DNA of 64,000 bases from Chryseobacterium edaphi (GTDB lineage: Bacteria; Bacteroidota; Bacteroidia; Flavobacteriales; Weeksellaceae). The notes below the pieces were generated by a model. The model had not been told where the DNA came from, searched no databases, and saw only the letters and a program-made list of their open reading frames with translations. Made by a program: the position numbers and the translations under genes. The stretch is from positions 186,001-250,000 of the forward strand of contig NZ_JAOTEM010000004.1 in assembly GCF_025628985.1 (NCBI RefSeq), read 5' to 3'. Shown here one piece after another: positions 8,759 through 20,131 of this stretch (positions are counted from its first letter, which is position 1; every line of letters starts with the position of its first letter).

Positions 8759-9505
8759 TTATTTGTTCTTTAACTGATCAGGAATATTCGTTGTTACAAA
8801 TCCTATCCCCTGATTTTTAAGTTTTTCGTAAACCGCAACGTCATTGACCGTCCAGGAATTTGTAATTAATCCCAATGCTTTTGCTTCTGAAATCCATGTC
8901 GGATTTTTTTCGAAAATGCTGTAGTGGTAATCAATTCCGTCAAGACCTTCATCTTTGATCTGTTGCGGAGATAATTCTCCTCTTAAATACTGAACTTTAA
9001 ATGAAGGCTCCAGTTTTTTAATTTCCTTGCAGATATTTAAGCTGAAAGAAATAAACTCGCTTTGAGATTCAAGTTTCAGATCTTTGATCATTTTGATGGT
9101 TTTTGCCGTCAACTCATCTTCTTTTTCTTTAGTTTTATCAGGCTTGATTTCTACGATCAGTTTTAAAGATTTATCTTTTTTTCCTTTCTTTAAATAATCT
9201 TTCAGGGTCGGAAATTGTTCTCCGTTTGAAAGTTTTACTTTTTCAAGTTCTTTGAAATCTGTTTCTGAAATCTCCATTTTTGCATGATGCTCGTCATGAT
9301 TGATGACTAAAACACCATCTTTGGTCATTCTAACGTCAAATTCAGATCCGTAAATTTTCAGATTCTGAGCATTCTCTAGAGATTTCAATGAATTTTCTGT
9401 TGTAGGAGGATTGGTCTGAAAATAACCTCTGTGTGCGATAATTTGGGTTTGTGCATTCATAATTCCTGCGCTTAAAACGGCTAACCCTAAGATAAAATTT
9501 TTCAT
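8759..9505 (-). CDS. Glycerophosphodiester phosphodiesterase (secreted)
   Basis: This 248-residue GDPD-family enzyme would hydrolyse glycerophosphodiesters (deacylated phospholipid head groups) to glycerol-3-phosphate and an alcohol. It has an N-terminal signal (cleavage near MNAQ) and the TIM-barrel motifs HRG at 25-27, TEN near 36-38, EFDVRMTKDG and the second catalytic histidine in INHDEHH. The metal-binding Glu and Asp are in place. It lies 66 bp downstream of the Oar-like TonB receptor gene, has no promoter of its own that I can see, and is followed by a terminator. The two therefore probably form one operon. Position and the upstream Pho-like array point to phosphorus scavenging. Confidence 0.85.
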   Translation of the reverse strand: MKNFILGLAVLSAGIMNAQTQIIAHRGYFQTNPPTTENSLKSLENAQNLKIYGSEFDVRMTKDGVLVINHDEHHAKMEISETDFKELEKVKLSNGEQFPTLKDYLKKGKKDKSLKLIVEIKPDKTKEKEDELTAKTIKMIKDLKLESQSEFISFSLNICKEIKKLEPSFKVQYLRGELSPQQIKDEGLDGIDYHYSIFEKNPTWISEAKALGLITNSWTVNDVAVYEKLKNQGIGFVTTNIPDQLKNK

Positions 9506-9571
9506 AATATAAATTGGAAAATTAAATGTAAAAGCCCCGAAAGACTTTTACATAAAGATAATATTAAATTT

Positions 9572-12500
9572 TTAGAACGTGTATTTAGCTCCTAACTGAA
9601 TCTGGTAAGGATTTCCTGATAAAGGTTCTAAACCACTTGTATTTAAACTATATTTAAATTGTTTGGTGATAGGATCAAAACCTGTGATTCTGTAAAGTGC
9701 TGTATTTCCGTAAGATTTGTTTACGCCCCATTCTTTATTCAGCATATTGGCTACGTTGAAAATATCTACAGAAAGTTCGAAACCACCAATCTTTTCAAAT
9801 TTAATCTTTTTGGCAATACGAAGATCCCAAACACCGAAGAAGCCATTTTTACCACCATTTCTTTCTGCAACCTGATTATTATAGTCTGTAATATAGTTTT
9901 TCAACGCGTCACCCACTTCAGGATTATCAATTAAAGTTTGGGTAAGACTTGGGAAAATATAAGCCAAATCGTTGGTATCCACAAAATCTCCATTGATGTT
10001 TCCTCCCGAAGTTACAGAGAAACGCGTACCTCCAATTCCTGAATATCTGATTCCTAAAGTGAATCCCGCAATGGTTGGAGAGTTTCCGTACACCACCACT
10101 TTATTTCTAAACTGATTATCAGAGTAAGACATTCTCAAATCTCGAGGATCGCTTTGCACCAAAGTAGATAAAGTTGCTGAGTTAGCTACGTTTCCGTTGT
10201 ATGAAGTATTGTCTTTAATATCTGACCATGTGTAACTTGCGGTGATCTCTCCATCTCTCCAGTAACGGTAGCTCGTATCAACAACGAATGAAAACTGGTT
10301 GACTTTACCGTCACTTACAAGTTCTAAAACACGACCGAAGTTTTGGTTGATTCGTCCGTCCTTCCAGTTCATGGTTCCATTTGCCGGATTCACCGTACTT
10401 AAAGGAACATAAACTCCTCTTCCACCTTCATTACCCAAAGTAAAGTAAGGATTGGCAACCATGTTTCTGTCATAATAGAAATAATTGTTTCTACCTAAAG
10501 CCATATATCCCGCAAGTCCAGCTCTGAATCTCTCATTGAAGAAATGTGTATAAGAAATGTTTGCCTTGTAAACAATCGGGATTTTCGCATCATTTCCGGT
10601 ATAGTTAATTGTTGGAAGCTGATATTGCTGCAATGAAGGAACTGTAGAATAATCTGCTCTGTAACCAGGGAAATTAGGTGTAAGACCAATCTGAGTAGGA
10701 TTGACATCTACCGTAGCAAAATGATTTCCATCGAATACTAAATTATTAATTACCATATAATTATTAATATCCGATGAGAAAATTCCTGCCCCGAATTTTA
10801 AGAAATCTTTATTTCCTTCATTGATATTCCAATCAAACTGGAATCTCGGCTGAATGATAAAGGATTTAATTTTATTGTCGGTTCTGATTCCCATTTGATC
10901 AAACAGCTTTTGGTTAAATTCTGCTTTTGGATAACCGCCGTAATCAAATCTCACACCTGCCATTAGATCTAAACCTTTTGCAATTTTGGTCTGCATCTGA
11001 CCGTACAATCCTAAATTATATATACTTGATTTCACAGACGTATCTTGCACCAACGGCACTTCTCTGTAATATCTGTAAGGCGTAAGATTATTAAAATTAT
11101 CAATTCCTAAAAACTGAAATCTACCATTCACTTCACTTCCATAAATCGATTTTGATCTGGTATACATCAAGTCGGCACCGAAAGTGTATTTTATTTTATC
11201 GGTATTGTAATATAAATTATCTACCAATTGAAAAACATTATTTTTGAATCCTTCCTGAGCAAAACGATGTCCTCCCATTTGGATATTCGTGGTTAAATTC
11301 GTTCCGTCAATCGTAGAAGCTACACGTTCTACAATAGCTCTCGGAACCGTTCTCCCTAATTCATCATTCTGATAACTATCCTGAAAAGTATATAGATATT
11401 GCGCTTTTAATTCGTTGGTTAAATTAGGCTTTAGATTTGATCTCAAAGTCATTAAAAGACTGTTATCTAAGTTTTTATCATTAGCATACGATTCAAAGAA
11501 ATTTATTGCCGTGTTATCCTGCAATCCGTTTTTATTAAAATCGTAAGTGAAATTATTTCTAAGGGTTAACAAGTTTTTCTCATTAATCTGCCAATCTAAA
11601 CGCAAAAATCCTGCATCAGAATTTCTTACTCTATCAAAAGATCCAAATTGCTGCGTGTTTCCAACACCATATTTTGCTCTTCCTATATTGAGTACCTGAT
11701 TCAGTGATTCGTTGGTTACCCCAAGTCTCAACGCATCAGCATTGCTCCGAATATCTGCAATCAGCAACGGCTTTGAATCAATCTGATGATCCCAAGCTGC
11801 AAAAAAGTGTAATTTATTTTTAATAATCGGTCCACCTAAGGAAACCCCGAACTGAGATGTGGAAAAGTCATTTACACGTTCATTTCCTCTGATATCATAT
11901 TTACTAGATAACCATCCTGTTCTTAAATATTCCCATGCACTTCCTGTAAATGTATTTGTTCCTGATTTTGTAACTGCGCTTACCGTTCCACCGCCACTTC
12001 TTCCTAATGTAACATCATATTGGTTGGTGGTAATCTTAAATTCACGTACTGCCTCAATCGAAATCGAGTAAGGAGCACCACTTCGGCTTGTCGTAGAACC
12101 TGCAGAAGTAGGATTTTTTGCAGTCATCCCGTCAATCGTAAAATTAGTTGAAGATCCCAACTGACCCGATAAGTTTCCGCCTTTACCACTCAAAGGAGAT
12201 AATTCGGTAAGATTGGTGAAATTTCTTCCGTTTACAGGTAAGATTCCGATATTTTTTGCGGTGATTGCCGTAGCAGCGCCCAAATTCCCAATCTTGTTTT
12301 TTAAATTTCCGACAATTACAACCTCTTCAATCGCTTTTTCACCGGAATTCTCCAAACTCATGTTTACGGTAACCTGATCACCAAAATTGACATTATAGCC
12401 TTCTCTTTTCTCATCATTTACAATCACCGTATAAGGTCCTCCCAATGGAATTTCTTTAAAAATATATTCTCCCTTGGAATTGGTTTCCGTTTCTGTTCTA

Positions 12501-12661
12501 AAGCCGGTAGATTCATTTACAATCGTTACTTTAACTTTGTCTTGACCCACATTTCCTGCGCCATTCACTTTCCCAACGATAGAGGCCTGAGTGGTCTGAG
12601 CATAAGCCATCGTACCCATTCCTAAAAATAATAATCCTATTACAATCTTTACTCTTTTCAT
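9572..12661 (-). CDS. Oar-like TonB-dependent receptor with carboxypeptidase-regulatory-like domain
   Basis: This 1029-residue outer-membrane protein has a signal peptide (ending MAYAQ). An N-terminal carboxypeptidase-regulatory-like beta domain (about 27-105) is followed by a plug with LPVNGRNFTNLTELSP, an FTIDGM segment and GRSGGGTVSAVTKSGTN. A large barrel ends in an aromatic-terminated strand (GAKYTF). This architecture matches the Oar/TonB 'carboxypeptidase regulatory-like' family common in Bacteroidetes, which imports large or unusual ligands. The ligand is unknown. The downstream GDPD gene suggests a phosphodiester or a glycerophosphodiester-bearing substrate. A six-repeat Pho-like array sits upstream. 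Confidence 0.85.
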   Translation of the reverse strand: MKRVKIVIGLLFLGMGTMAYAQTTQASIVGKVNGAGNVGQDKVKVTIVNESTGFRTETETNSKGEYIFKEIPLGGPYTVIVNDEKREGYNVNFGDQVTVNMSLENSGEKAIEEVVIVGNLKNKIGNLGAATAITAKNIGILPVNGRNFTNLTELSPLSGKGGNLSGQLGSSTNFTIDGMTAKNPTSAGSTTSRSGAPYSISIEAVREFKITTNQYDVTLGRSGGGTVSAVTKSGTNTFTGSAWEYLRTGWLSSKYDIRGNERVNDFSTSQFGVSLGGPIIKNKLHFFAAWDHQIDSKPLLIADIRSNADALRLGVTNESLNQVLNIGRAKYGVGNTQQFGSFDRVRNSDAGFLRLDWQINEKNLLTLRNNFTYDFNKNGLQDNTAINFFESYANDKNLDNSLLMTLRSNLKPNLTNELKAQYLYTFQDSYQNDELGRTVPRAIVERVASTIDGTNLTTNIQMGGHRFAQEGFKNNVFQLVDNLYYNTDKIKYTFGADLMYTRSKSIYGSEVNGRFQFLGIDNFNNLTPYRYYREVPLVQDTSVKSSIYNLGLYGQMQTKIAKGLDLMAGVRFDYGGYPKAEFNQKLFDQMGIRTDNKIKSFIIQPRFQFDWNINEGNKDFLKFGAGIFSSDINNYMVINNLVFDGNHFATVDVNPTQIGLTPNFPGYRADYSTVPSLQQYQLPTINYTGNDAKIPIVYKANISYTHFFNERFRAGLAGYMALGRNNYFYYDRNMVANPYFTLGNEGGRGVYVPLSTVNPANGTMNWKDGRINQNFGRVLELVSDGKVNQFSFVVDTSYRYWRDGEITASYTWSDIKDNTSYNGNVANSATLSTLVQSDPRDLRMSYSDNQFRNKVVVYGNSPTIAGFTLGIRYSGIGGTRFSVTSGGNINGDFVDTNDLAYIFPSLTQTLIDNPEVGDALKNYITDYNNQVAERNGGKNGFFGVWDLRIAKKIKFEKIGGFELSVDIFNVANMLNKEWGVNKSYGNTALYRITGFDPITKQFKYSLNTSGLEPLSGNPYQIQLGAKYTF

Positions 12662-12679
12662 TTTGTTAAATTAGATGCG

Positions 12680-12687
12680 CAAAGGTA
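12680..12687 (-). promoter_or_regulatory. Predicted -7 element of the Oar-like receptor gene
   Basis: TACCTTTG on the minus strand matches TAnnTTTG, 18 bp before the ATG. No -33 TTG is seen at 17-23 bp, the same as at the susC promoter. Confidence 0.5.
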
Positions 12688-12710
12688 TCCTGACTTTTTC
12701 ATCCCTTTGT

Positions 12711-12771
12711 TTAAGGGAGTTTTAACATTTTTTTAATTAAACTGCAACATAATATTAACGCATCGTCAACA
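12711..12771. promoter_or_regulatory. Pho-box-like array of six direct repeats, exact 11-bp pitch
   Basis: Plus-strand hexamers start at 12711 (TTAAGG), 12722 (TTAACA), 12733 (TTAATT), 12744 (GCAACA), 12755 (TTAACG) and 12766 (TCAACA), each 11 bp from the next. The array begins 24 bp upstream of the -7 element, almost the same distance as in the susC array. PhoB/PhoP-type binding is inferred from pattern and neighbours. Confidence 0.65.
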
Positions 12772-12876
12772 GAGATTTTATAAATTGAAATATCAGTGAG
12801 TTAGGATGTATTAAGCTATTTTAATATTCTCATCTCATTTAATTATTTTATTTTTTTAAATTGAAATTACTTTGGT

Positions 12877-12884
12877 TATTTTTG
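12877..12884 (+). promoter_or_regulatory. Possible -7 element of ligA
   Basis: TATTTTTG matches TAnnTTTG 20 bp before the ligA start. The nearest upstream TTG (12861-12863) is only 13 bp away, shorter than usual, so this is tentative. Confidence 0.35.
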
Positions 12885-12891
12885 CGTTTAA

Positions 12892-14919
<2,028 letters not shown>

Positions 14920-14930
14920 AATTTAACATA

Positions 14931-14973
14931 ATATATCATTGAGGTTTTATCTTAATGATATATTTTTGTTTTT
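14931..14973 (+). terminator. Terminator of ligA
   Basis: ATATATCATT (14931-14940) pairs with AATGATATAT (14954-14963), followed by TTTTTGTTTTT. Confidence 0.7.
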
Positions 14974-15006
14974 CTACGTGTAAAGAATTTAAAACTAATA
15001 ATCTGT

Positions 15007-17505
15007 ATGAAAAAAATTTACTTTTTAATTTTAATATTTCTGTTTTCTGCATTTCAGGCGCAAATTGTGAATATTCCTGATGCTGCTTTTAAAAATTTTT
15101 TGTTAACAGCAAATTTTAGTAATGGTTATGCGAAGAATCAATTTGGAATTAATATCGCTATAGATACAAATAACGATGGTCAAATACAACAAAGCGAAGC
15201 TAATAATGTAGTAAAACTATCTGATCTTAACTATGCAAACAGAGCAAACATACAATCTGTAGAAGGTATCAAAAGTCTTACTAATTTATCAGAATTATAT
15301 CTATTTGGGACTTCCGTTTCGACTGTTGACCTAAGTACTATGACAAATCTGGTTGCATTAACAGTAAATTATAACTCGCAATTAACCTCTCTAAATATTG
15401 CAGGGTGCACATCTTTAACAACTATATTATCAGAGCATAATAATATTACAAATTACGACTTTCAAAGCAGTTCATTAAAAAATCTTACGATTGACAATCA
15501 AAATTCGCCTCAACCGGTCAATAGTCTTAATGTTGTTAATTGTCCTAATCTTGAAAAATTATTTATCACTAAAACCAATATACAATCTTTTAACTTAAGC
15601 AATATGAGTTCTTTAGAATCTCTCAAAATTGCACTTAGTCCATTAACAAATAGTATTAATTTAACAGGTTGTACAGATTTATATAATTTAGAAATCAATA
15701 CATGTGCATCACTTACAAATCTTCAACTGAATAATTTACAAAGTCTGGTAGGAGTATCTCTTTCTCATACTCCACTTTCTTCATTATCAATAAATAATTG
15801 TACAAACATAGAATCATTTGTTGTAAATAATTGCAGTCTAACATCTTTAAATCTTTCAAATTTTCCACACCTAAGATTGTTTGGGACAATTAATAATAAC
15901 TTCACAACTCTAGATTTAAGTCTTAATCCACTATTAGAGAATATAACAATCTATGACAATCCACTTCTAAAAAACATTAATCTGAAAAGCGGAGGAACTG
16001 TTTTAAACGTAACCTCTTGGTTTCATATTAATAATAATAACCCTAATCTTAAATATATTTGCTGTGATAATGATGATTTCACAGCTATCAGCAATTATTT
16101 ATCTTCATATTCGCTCAACAATATTGTATTAAATTCTTATTGCTCTTTCACACCGGGGGGTACTTTTTATAAAGTGGTGGGAAATACAAAATATGATGTA
16201 AATAATAATGGCTGTGATATCAATGATGTTATCAAACCTTTCCAGAAATTTTCGATAACCAGCGGATCAACTTCGGGAAATATGATTGCAGATGCTTCCG
16301 GAAATTACTCTATCCCTGCACTTTCGGGTACTCATACTATTACACCAATTTCAGAGAATCCAACTTATTGGACAATTTCTCCAAGTGTTATAACTGCCAA
16401 TTTTCCTACACAAACGAGTCCTTTAAGTCAGAATTTCTGTCTCGCTCCCAATGGAAATCATAATGATCTGGAAGTCCTTATTATCCCGACAACAATAGCT
16501 TCTCCAGGTTTTAATGCAAAATATAAAATCATTTATAAAAACAAGGGAACAACTACACAATCAGGAACATTGGTATATAATTTTGATGATAATCTGATGA
16601 ATTTCCTTAGCTCTACACTAGCTCCAGCTTCGCAATCAACAGGAATTTTAAACTGGAATTTTGCCAATCTTCTTCCATTTGAAAGTAGAGAAATCACATT
16701 GACATTTGTACTCAATACTCCGACACAAACACCACCTTTATCGGGAGGAAATATTTTAAGTTACTCTTCTCAAATCAATGGTGCTGTCGACGAAACTCCT
16801 TTAGATAATACATTTACATTAAACCAAACAGTTGTAAATTCTTTTGACCCGAATGACAAGACTTGTTTAGAAGGAGCTACAATTGCATCTACACAAGTTG
16901 GAGATTATGTACATTATTTAATTCGTTTCGAGAATACAGGAACTGCAAATGCACAAAATATTGTGGTAAAAGACGTGATCGACACATCAAAATTTGATAT
17001 TAATACTTTACAAGCTTTGCATGGAAGTCATAGCTTTGTAACGAGAATTACAAACTCAAATACTGTAGAATTTATTTTTGAAAACATTCAATTACCTTTT
17101 GCAAATGCTACTAATGATGGTTATGTAGCATTTAAAATCAAAACAAAATCTACTTTGACGCTTGGACAAAGCTTCAATAATTCCGCAAATATTTATTTTG
17201 ATTATAATGCTCCGATCGTTACAAACACATATACAACAACAGTTCAAAACGTACTCGGAACATCGGAAATTAATAATGATAGGTCAGAAATCAGTATTTA
17301 CCCGAATCCCGTAAAAGATATCTTATTTATCAAATCAAAAGAAAAAATTGTGAAAGTTGAAATTTTTGATTCTGCAGGACGAATTTTAAATTCTCGAAGT
17401 CTCAATGGCGATTCAATCAATGTATCTGAACTTTCCAAAGGCAATTACATGATCAAATTAATCACAAAAGATCAATCGGTGATTCAGAAATTTATAAAAA
17501 ACTAA
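15007..17505 (+). CDS. T9SS-exported leucine-rich-repeat protein with type A sorting domain
   Basis: This 832-residue protein has a signal peptide (ending FQAQI). About 15 leucine-rich repeats span residues 60-350, with LTNLSELYLFG and SLTSLNLSN-like units. A CNA-B-like segment (VVGNTKYDVNNNGCD) and repeated DUF11/DUF7619-type beta domains follow, including SFDPNDK and YLIRFENTGTA. A C-terminal secretion tail (about 755-832) begins SIYPNPVKDIL and ends VIQKFIKN. That tail is the Por_secre_tail/type A signal of the type IX secretion system, so the protein should be exported across the outer membrane. Function is unknown; adhesion or carbohydrate contact is plausible. It appears monocistronic. 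Confidence 0.9.
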   Translation: MKKIYFLILIFLFSAFQAQIVNIPDAAFKNFLLTANFSNGYAKNQFGINIAIDTNNDGQIQQSEANNVVKLSDLNYANRANIQSVEGIKSLTNLSELYLFGTSVSTVDLSTMTNLVALTVNYNSQLTSLNIAGCTSLTTILSEHNNITNYDFQSSSLKNLTIDNQNSPQPVNSLNVVNCPNLEKLFITKTNIQSFNLSNMSSLESLKIALSPLTNSINLTGCTDLYNLEINTCASLTNLQLNNLQSLVGVSLSHTPLSSLSINNCTNIESFVVNNCSLTSLNLSNFPHLRLFGTINNNFTTLDLSLNPLLENITIYDNPLLKNINLKSGGTVLNVTSWFHINNNNPNLKYICCDNDDFTAISNYLSSYSLNNIVLNSYCSFTPGGTFYKVVGNTKYDVNNNGCDINDVIKPFQKFSITSGSTSGNMIADASGNYSIPALSGTHTITPISENPTYWTISPSVITANFPTQTSPLSQNFCLAPNGNHNDLEVLIIPTTIASPGFNAKYKIIYKNKGTTTQSGTLVYNFDDNLMNFLSSTLAPASQSTGILNWNFANLLPFESREITLTFVLNTPTQTPPLSGGNILSYSSQINGAVDETPLDNTFTLNQTVVNSFDPNDKTCLEGATIASTQVGDYVHYLIRFENTGTANAQNIVVKDVIDTSKFDINTLQALHGSHSFVTRITNSNTVEFIFENIQLPFANATNDGYVAFKIKTKSTLTLGQSFNNSANIYFDYNAPIVTNTYTTTVQNVLGTSEINNDRSEISIYPNPVKDILFIKSKEKIVKVEIFDSAGRILNSRSLNGDSINVSELSKGNYMIKLITKDQSVIQKFIKN

Positions 17506-17512
17506 TTTTTAA

Positions 17513-17549
17513 AATACAAAGACTGTTTATGAAGACAGTCTTTTGTATT
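17513..17549. terminator. Bidirectional terminator
   Basis: AATACAAAGACTGT and ACAGTCTTTTGTATT form a long stem with an 8-nt loop. It lies between the converging LRR gene (stop at 17505) and the DUF1349 gene (stop at 17585). Confidence 0.8.
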
Positions 17550-17584
17550 TATAAGAAATGATTTGACATCTTTAACTGACTATA

Positions 17585-18238
17585 CTAATTTTGATTTTTC
17601 TTCAGCCATTCCAAACGACGCTGGTCCGGAAGATGCTTGACAGAAAAGCTTTCGAAAGTTGCTTTGAAACCATTTCCATCAGGACTTGCCGCCATAAAAC
17701 CAACTTTCACGGGTGTGTTGTCTTGTAAATAGGCATTCCTCATCATCACATATTCTTTATCGTCGAAGGAATAGAAAATCTCGATCGCATCGAGTCTTCG
17801 TATTGCTTTTATCCAGACAAAAGGTGGTGTTTTTTCTAAAACAATAACACTCCAGTCGCTGGTTTTATGGGTAACAACTGTACTTAAATTGAACTTTCCG
17901 TCAACGAATTCTACTCCTGCTTTGATGTAGTTTTGCTCGTCAATTCTCAACATCAATCCTATTTGGTCGAAACGGACTTTGTAATCTCCGGTGATTTTTA
18001 CTTTAGCTTCAAATTCTCCACCGTAGGTTGAGTAATAAAATGGTGCGTCGTCTACTGTAAATCCGTAATGCGAAATTCGCCAGTAATCACTTTGGGGAGT
18101 GACATTCATGATGAGTTTTTTGTCTTTGATTTCCCATTGCTGAGGTTCGTTGAACCATGTCATTTTTTCTAAAGACTGCGCTTTTAAACCTTGAAATAAA
18201 TTCAATGCTATGATTGATGATAGTATTATCTTTTTCAT
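17585..18238 (-). CDS. DUF1349 domain-containing secreted protein
   Basis: This 217-residue protein has a signal peptide (MKKIILSSIIALNLFQGLKAQ). A single concanavalin A-like jelly-roll domain of the DUF1349 type follows. Family-like segments include DYWRISHYGFTVDDAPFYY, GLMLRIDEQNYIKAGVEF and the terminal VGFMAASPDGNGFKATF. Such domains resemble glycosidase-associated carbohydrate-binding folds, but no catalytic residues are known. The product should be periplasmic or extracellular. It is separated from the upstream acetyltransferase by a repeat element (18254-18317) and is probably transcribed alone. No specific role can be given. Confidence 0.8.
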   Translation of the reverse strand: MKKIILSSIIALNLFQGLKAQSLEKMTWFNEPQQWEIKDKKLIMNVTPQSDYWRISHYGFTVDDAPFYYSTYGGEFEAKVKITGDYKVRFDQIGLMLRIDEQNYIKAGVEFVDGKFNLSTVVTHKTSDWSVIVLEKTPPFVWIKAIRRLDAIEIFYSFDDKEYVMMRNAYLQDNTPVKVGFMAASPDGNGFKATFESFSVKHLPDQRRLEWLKKNQN

Positions 18239-18253
18239 TTCTGAATGATTTTG

Positions 18254-18317
18254 TTCTCGCAGATTAAGCTGATGGCGCAGATTATTTTATCTGCTAAATC
18301 TGTACAATTTGCGAGAA
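18254..18317. repeat. CAGAT-type dispersed intergenic repeat, copy 1
   Basis: TTCTCGCAGATT at the left end and AATTTGCGAGAA at the right end form 12-bp terminal inverted repeats with one mismatch. Internal GCAGATTATTTTATCTGC can also fold. The same motifs recur at 26787-26870 and, in part, at 40147-40175 and 45326-45356. Confidence 0.6.
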
Positions 18318-18336
18318 TTTTAAAAATTTAAATATT

Positions 18337-18897
18337 CTAAATTTTTCTGATTACTCTACATGGATTTCCCACAGCCAGAACATTGGCAGGAATATCTTTT
18401 GTAACTACACTTCCAGCTCCTATCACGGTATTATCGCCAATAGTAACTCCAGGAAGAATACTGCAGCCAGCTCCGATCCAAACATTATTCCCAATTGTGA
18501 TTGGATAGGCATATTCTAAAGCTTTGTTGCGCTGCTCAACGTCAAAAGGATGTCCAGCTGTGTAAAAACCGCAGTTGGGAGCGATGAAAACATTGTCTCC
18601 GAAAGTCACTTTTGCACAATCGAGAATGACAACATTGACATTGATATAGAAATTTTCGCCAATCTCGATATTATAACCGTAATCGCAGTAAAATGGTTGT
18701 TCGATATGAAAGTTTTCTGTTGTTTTTCCGAAGAGTTTTTTGATCAGACTTTTTCTTTCTTCAATTTTTGATGGTTGCAATTGATTATACTCAAAGCACA
18801 TATCTTTTACCTTTTCTCTTTCCTCCATCAAAAGCTCGTCGGTTGCATCATAGATTTTTCCGCTCAGCATTTTTTCTTTTTCGTTCAGATTATTCAT
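18337..18897 (-). CDS. Sugar O-acetyltransferase (maltose/galactoside acetyltransferase type)
   Basis: The 186-residue protein is a left-handed beta-helix transferase that moves acetyl from acetyl-CoA to a sugar hydroxyl. The N-terminal Mac domain (KMLSGKIYDATDELL) is typical of maltose O-acetyltransferase/LacA enzymes. Hexapeptide repeats follow (IGNNVWIGAGCSILPGVTIG and later), with the catalytic histidine in TAGHP. The protein ends in AVGNPCRVIRKI as the family usually does. It is likely a cytoplasmic trimer. The acceptor is unknown; detoxification of non-metabolised sugars is the usual suggestion. No operon partner is evident. Confidence 0.9.
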   Translation of the reverse strand: MNNLNEKEKMLSGKIYDATDELLMEEREKVKDMCFEYNQLQPSKIEERKSLIKKLFGKTTENFHIEQPFYCDYGYNIEIGENFYINVNVVILDCAKVTFGDNVFIAPNCGFYTAGHPFDVEQRNKALEYAYPITIGNNVWIGAGCSILPGVTIGDNTVIGAGSVVTKDIPANVLAVGNPCRVIRKI

Positions 18898-19012
18898 TGT
18901 ATTTTTACTTGATTATTGGCAAATGTATGGTGTTTGAAAGCTTTGAACAATACTGATTTATAACCATTTTTTTGTGTCATTAATTTTAATTAAACTCAAA
19001 AAGAAAAAAAAG

Positions 19013-20122
19013 ATGAGAACCACTGTATTAATATTATGCTTATTAAATATTACAATCTTTGGACAGGAATTCAATTCAATCAATGAAGCTAGCAAAAATC
19101 CAAAAATCGTGAAGAAATTAGACTTATCACAACAAGATTTAAAAACTCTTCCAGATCAGATTTCCACTTACAATAACTTGGAAGAAATTGATTTGAGTGA
19201 AAATCCAAATTTAGATTTAAGCCAGGCTTTTAATATTCTAACAATTAACAAAAATTTAAAGATTATTTATTTGTCTGAAAATAACTTATCTGAATTGCCA
19301 TTAAATATAACAAATCTAAAAAATATTAAAGAAATTATGCTTGATGAAAATAATTTCACAGAGATACCACAGAGTCTATTAAGGCTAGAGAAACTTGAAT
19401 ATATAAGTTTTTTTGACAACAAAATTTCGGCAATAACACTTCAGGAAAATGATTTACCAAAATTAGAATCAATTAATTTATGCTATAATAATTTCATTGA
19501 TTTCCCAACAGATTTATCAAAACTTAAAAATCTTAAATATATTATTATGTGGTATAGCAATATTGAAAAAATTTCCTTTGAAATTAAAAATATAAAAAAA
19601 CTGGAAGTCTTAAATCTTGAGGGTAACAAAATAGAAAACTTACCAGTAGAACTCTCTGAACTACAGAACCTTAAAAAATTATCATTTAGAAACAATCAAT
19701 TAAAAACCGAAGATTTAAGTCCAATTTGGAAATTAAAAAACTTAGAAGAATTAGAAATTGAAAGGAATAATATTAGAGAAATTCCTGAAAATATTTCAAA
19801 CCTGAATAACCTAAAAAGATTATCAATTGGTCTTAATCCAATAAAAACTATTCCAAGAAGTATTTCTGAGCTTACAAATCTTGAACAGCTAGGATTAGTC
19901 TCACTTCGTGATTTCAATTGGACTGAAACATTCGACATTATTTCTAAAATAAAAAGTTTGAGAAGAATTGGATTTCCATTCTCTGGTTTAACAAAAATGC
20001 CAAATGGATTTGAAAAATTGACACAAGTAAAAACATTTTGGATAAACGGAAATTCGTTTGATGAATCTGAACAAAAAAGATTAACAAAATTACTTCCTAA
20101 TGCAGAGCTAAGTTTTAATTAA
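19013..20122 (+). CDS. Secreted leucine-rich-repeat protein
   Basis: I start this gene at ATG 19013, which gives a signal peptide (MRTTVLILCLLNITIFGQ). An ATG 39 bp upstream would add a lysine-rich extension and is less likely. About 12 LRR units of ~23 residues fill the rest (LPDQISTYNNLEEIDLSENP, LKNLEELEIERN, INLCYNNF and so on). Unlike the LRR protein at 15 kb, it has no C-terminal T9SS sorting tail. A periplasmic or otherwise exported location is therefore expected. A LuxR-type regulator gene begins 9 bp downstream, so the two are probably co-transcribed. Base composition is more AT-rich than in the flanking housekeeping genes. Confidence 0.8.
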   Translation: MRTTVLILCLLNITIFGQEFNSINEASKNPKIVKKLDLSQQDLKTLPDQISTYNNLEEIDLSENPNLDLSQAFNILTINKNLKIIYLSENNLSELPLNITNLKNIKEIMLDENNFTEIPQSLLRLEKLEYISFFDNKISAITLQENDLPKLESINLCYNNFIDFPTDLSKLKNLKYIIMWYSNIEKISFEIKNIKKLEVLNLEGNKIENLPVELSELQNLKKLSFRNNQLKTEDLSPIWKLKNLEELEIERNNIREIPENISNLNNLKRLSIGLNPIKTIPRSISELTNLEQLGLVSLRDFNWTETFDIISKIKSLRRIGFPFSGLTKMPNGFEKLTQVKTFWINGNSFDESEQKRLTKLLPNAELSFN

Positions 20123-20131
20123 ACATTCTTC

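Noticed and set aside
12722..12771. The 11-bp ladder as plain AT-rich periodicity (curved DNA)
   Set aside because: Four of six positions keep TTAA and three keep AACA, and the geometry repeats at a second promoter. A-tract curvature alone does not explain that, though it was considered.
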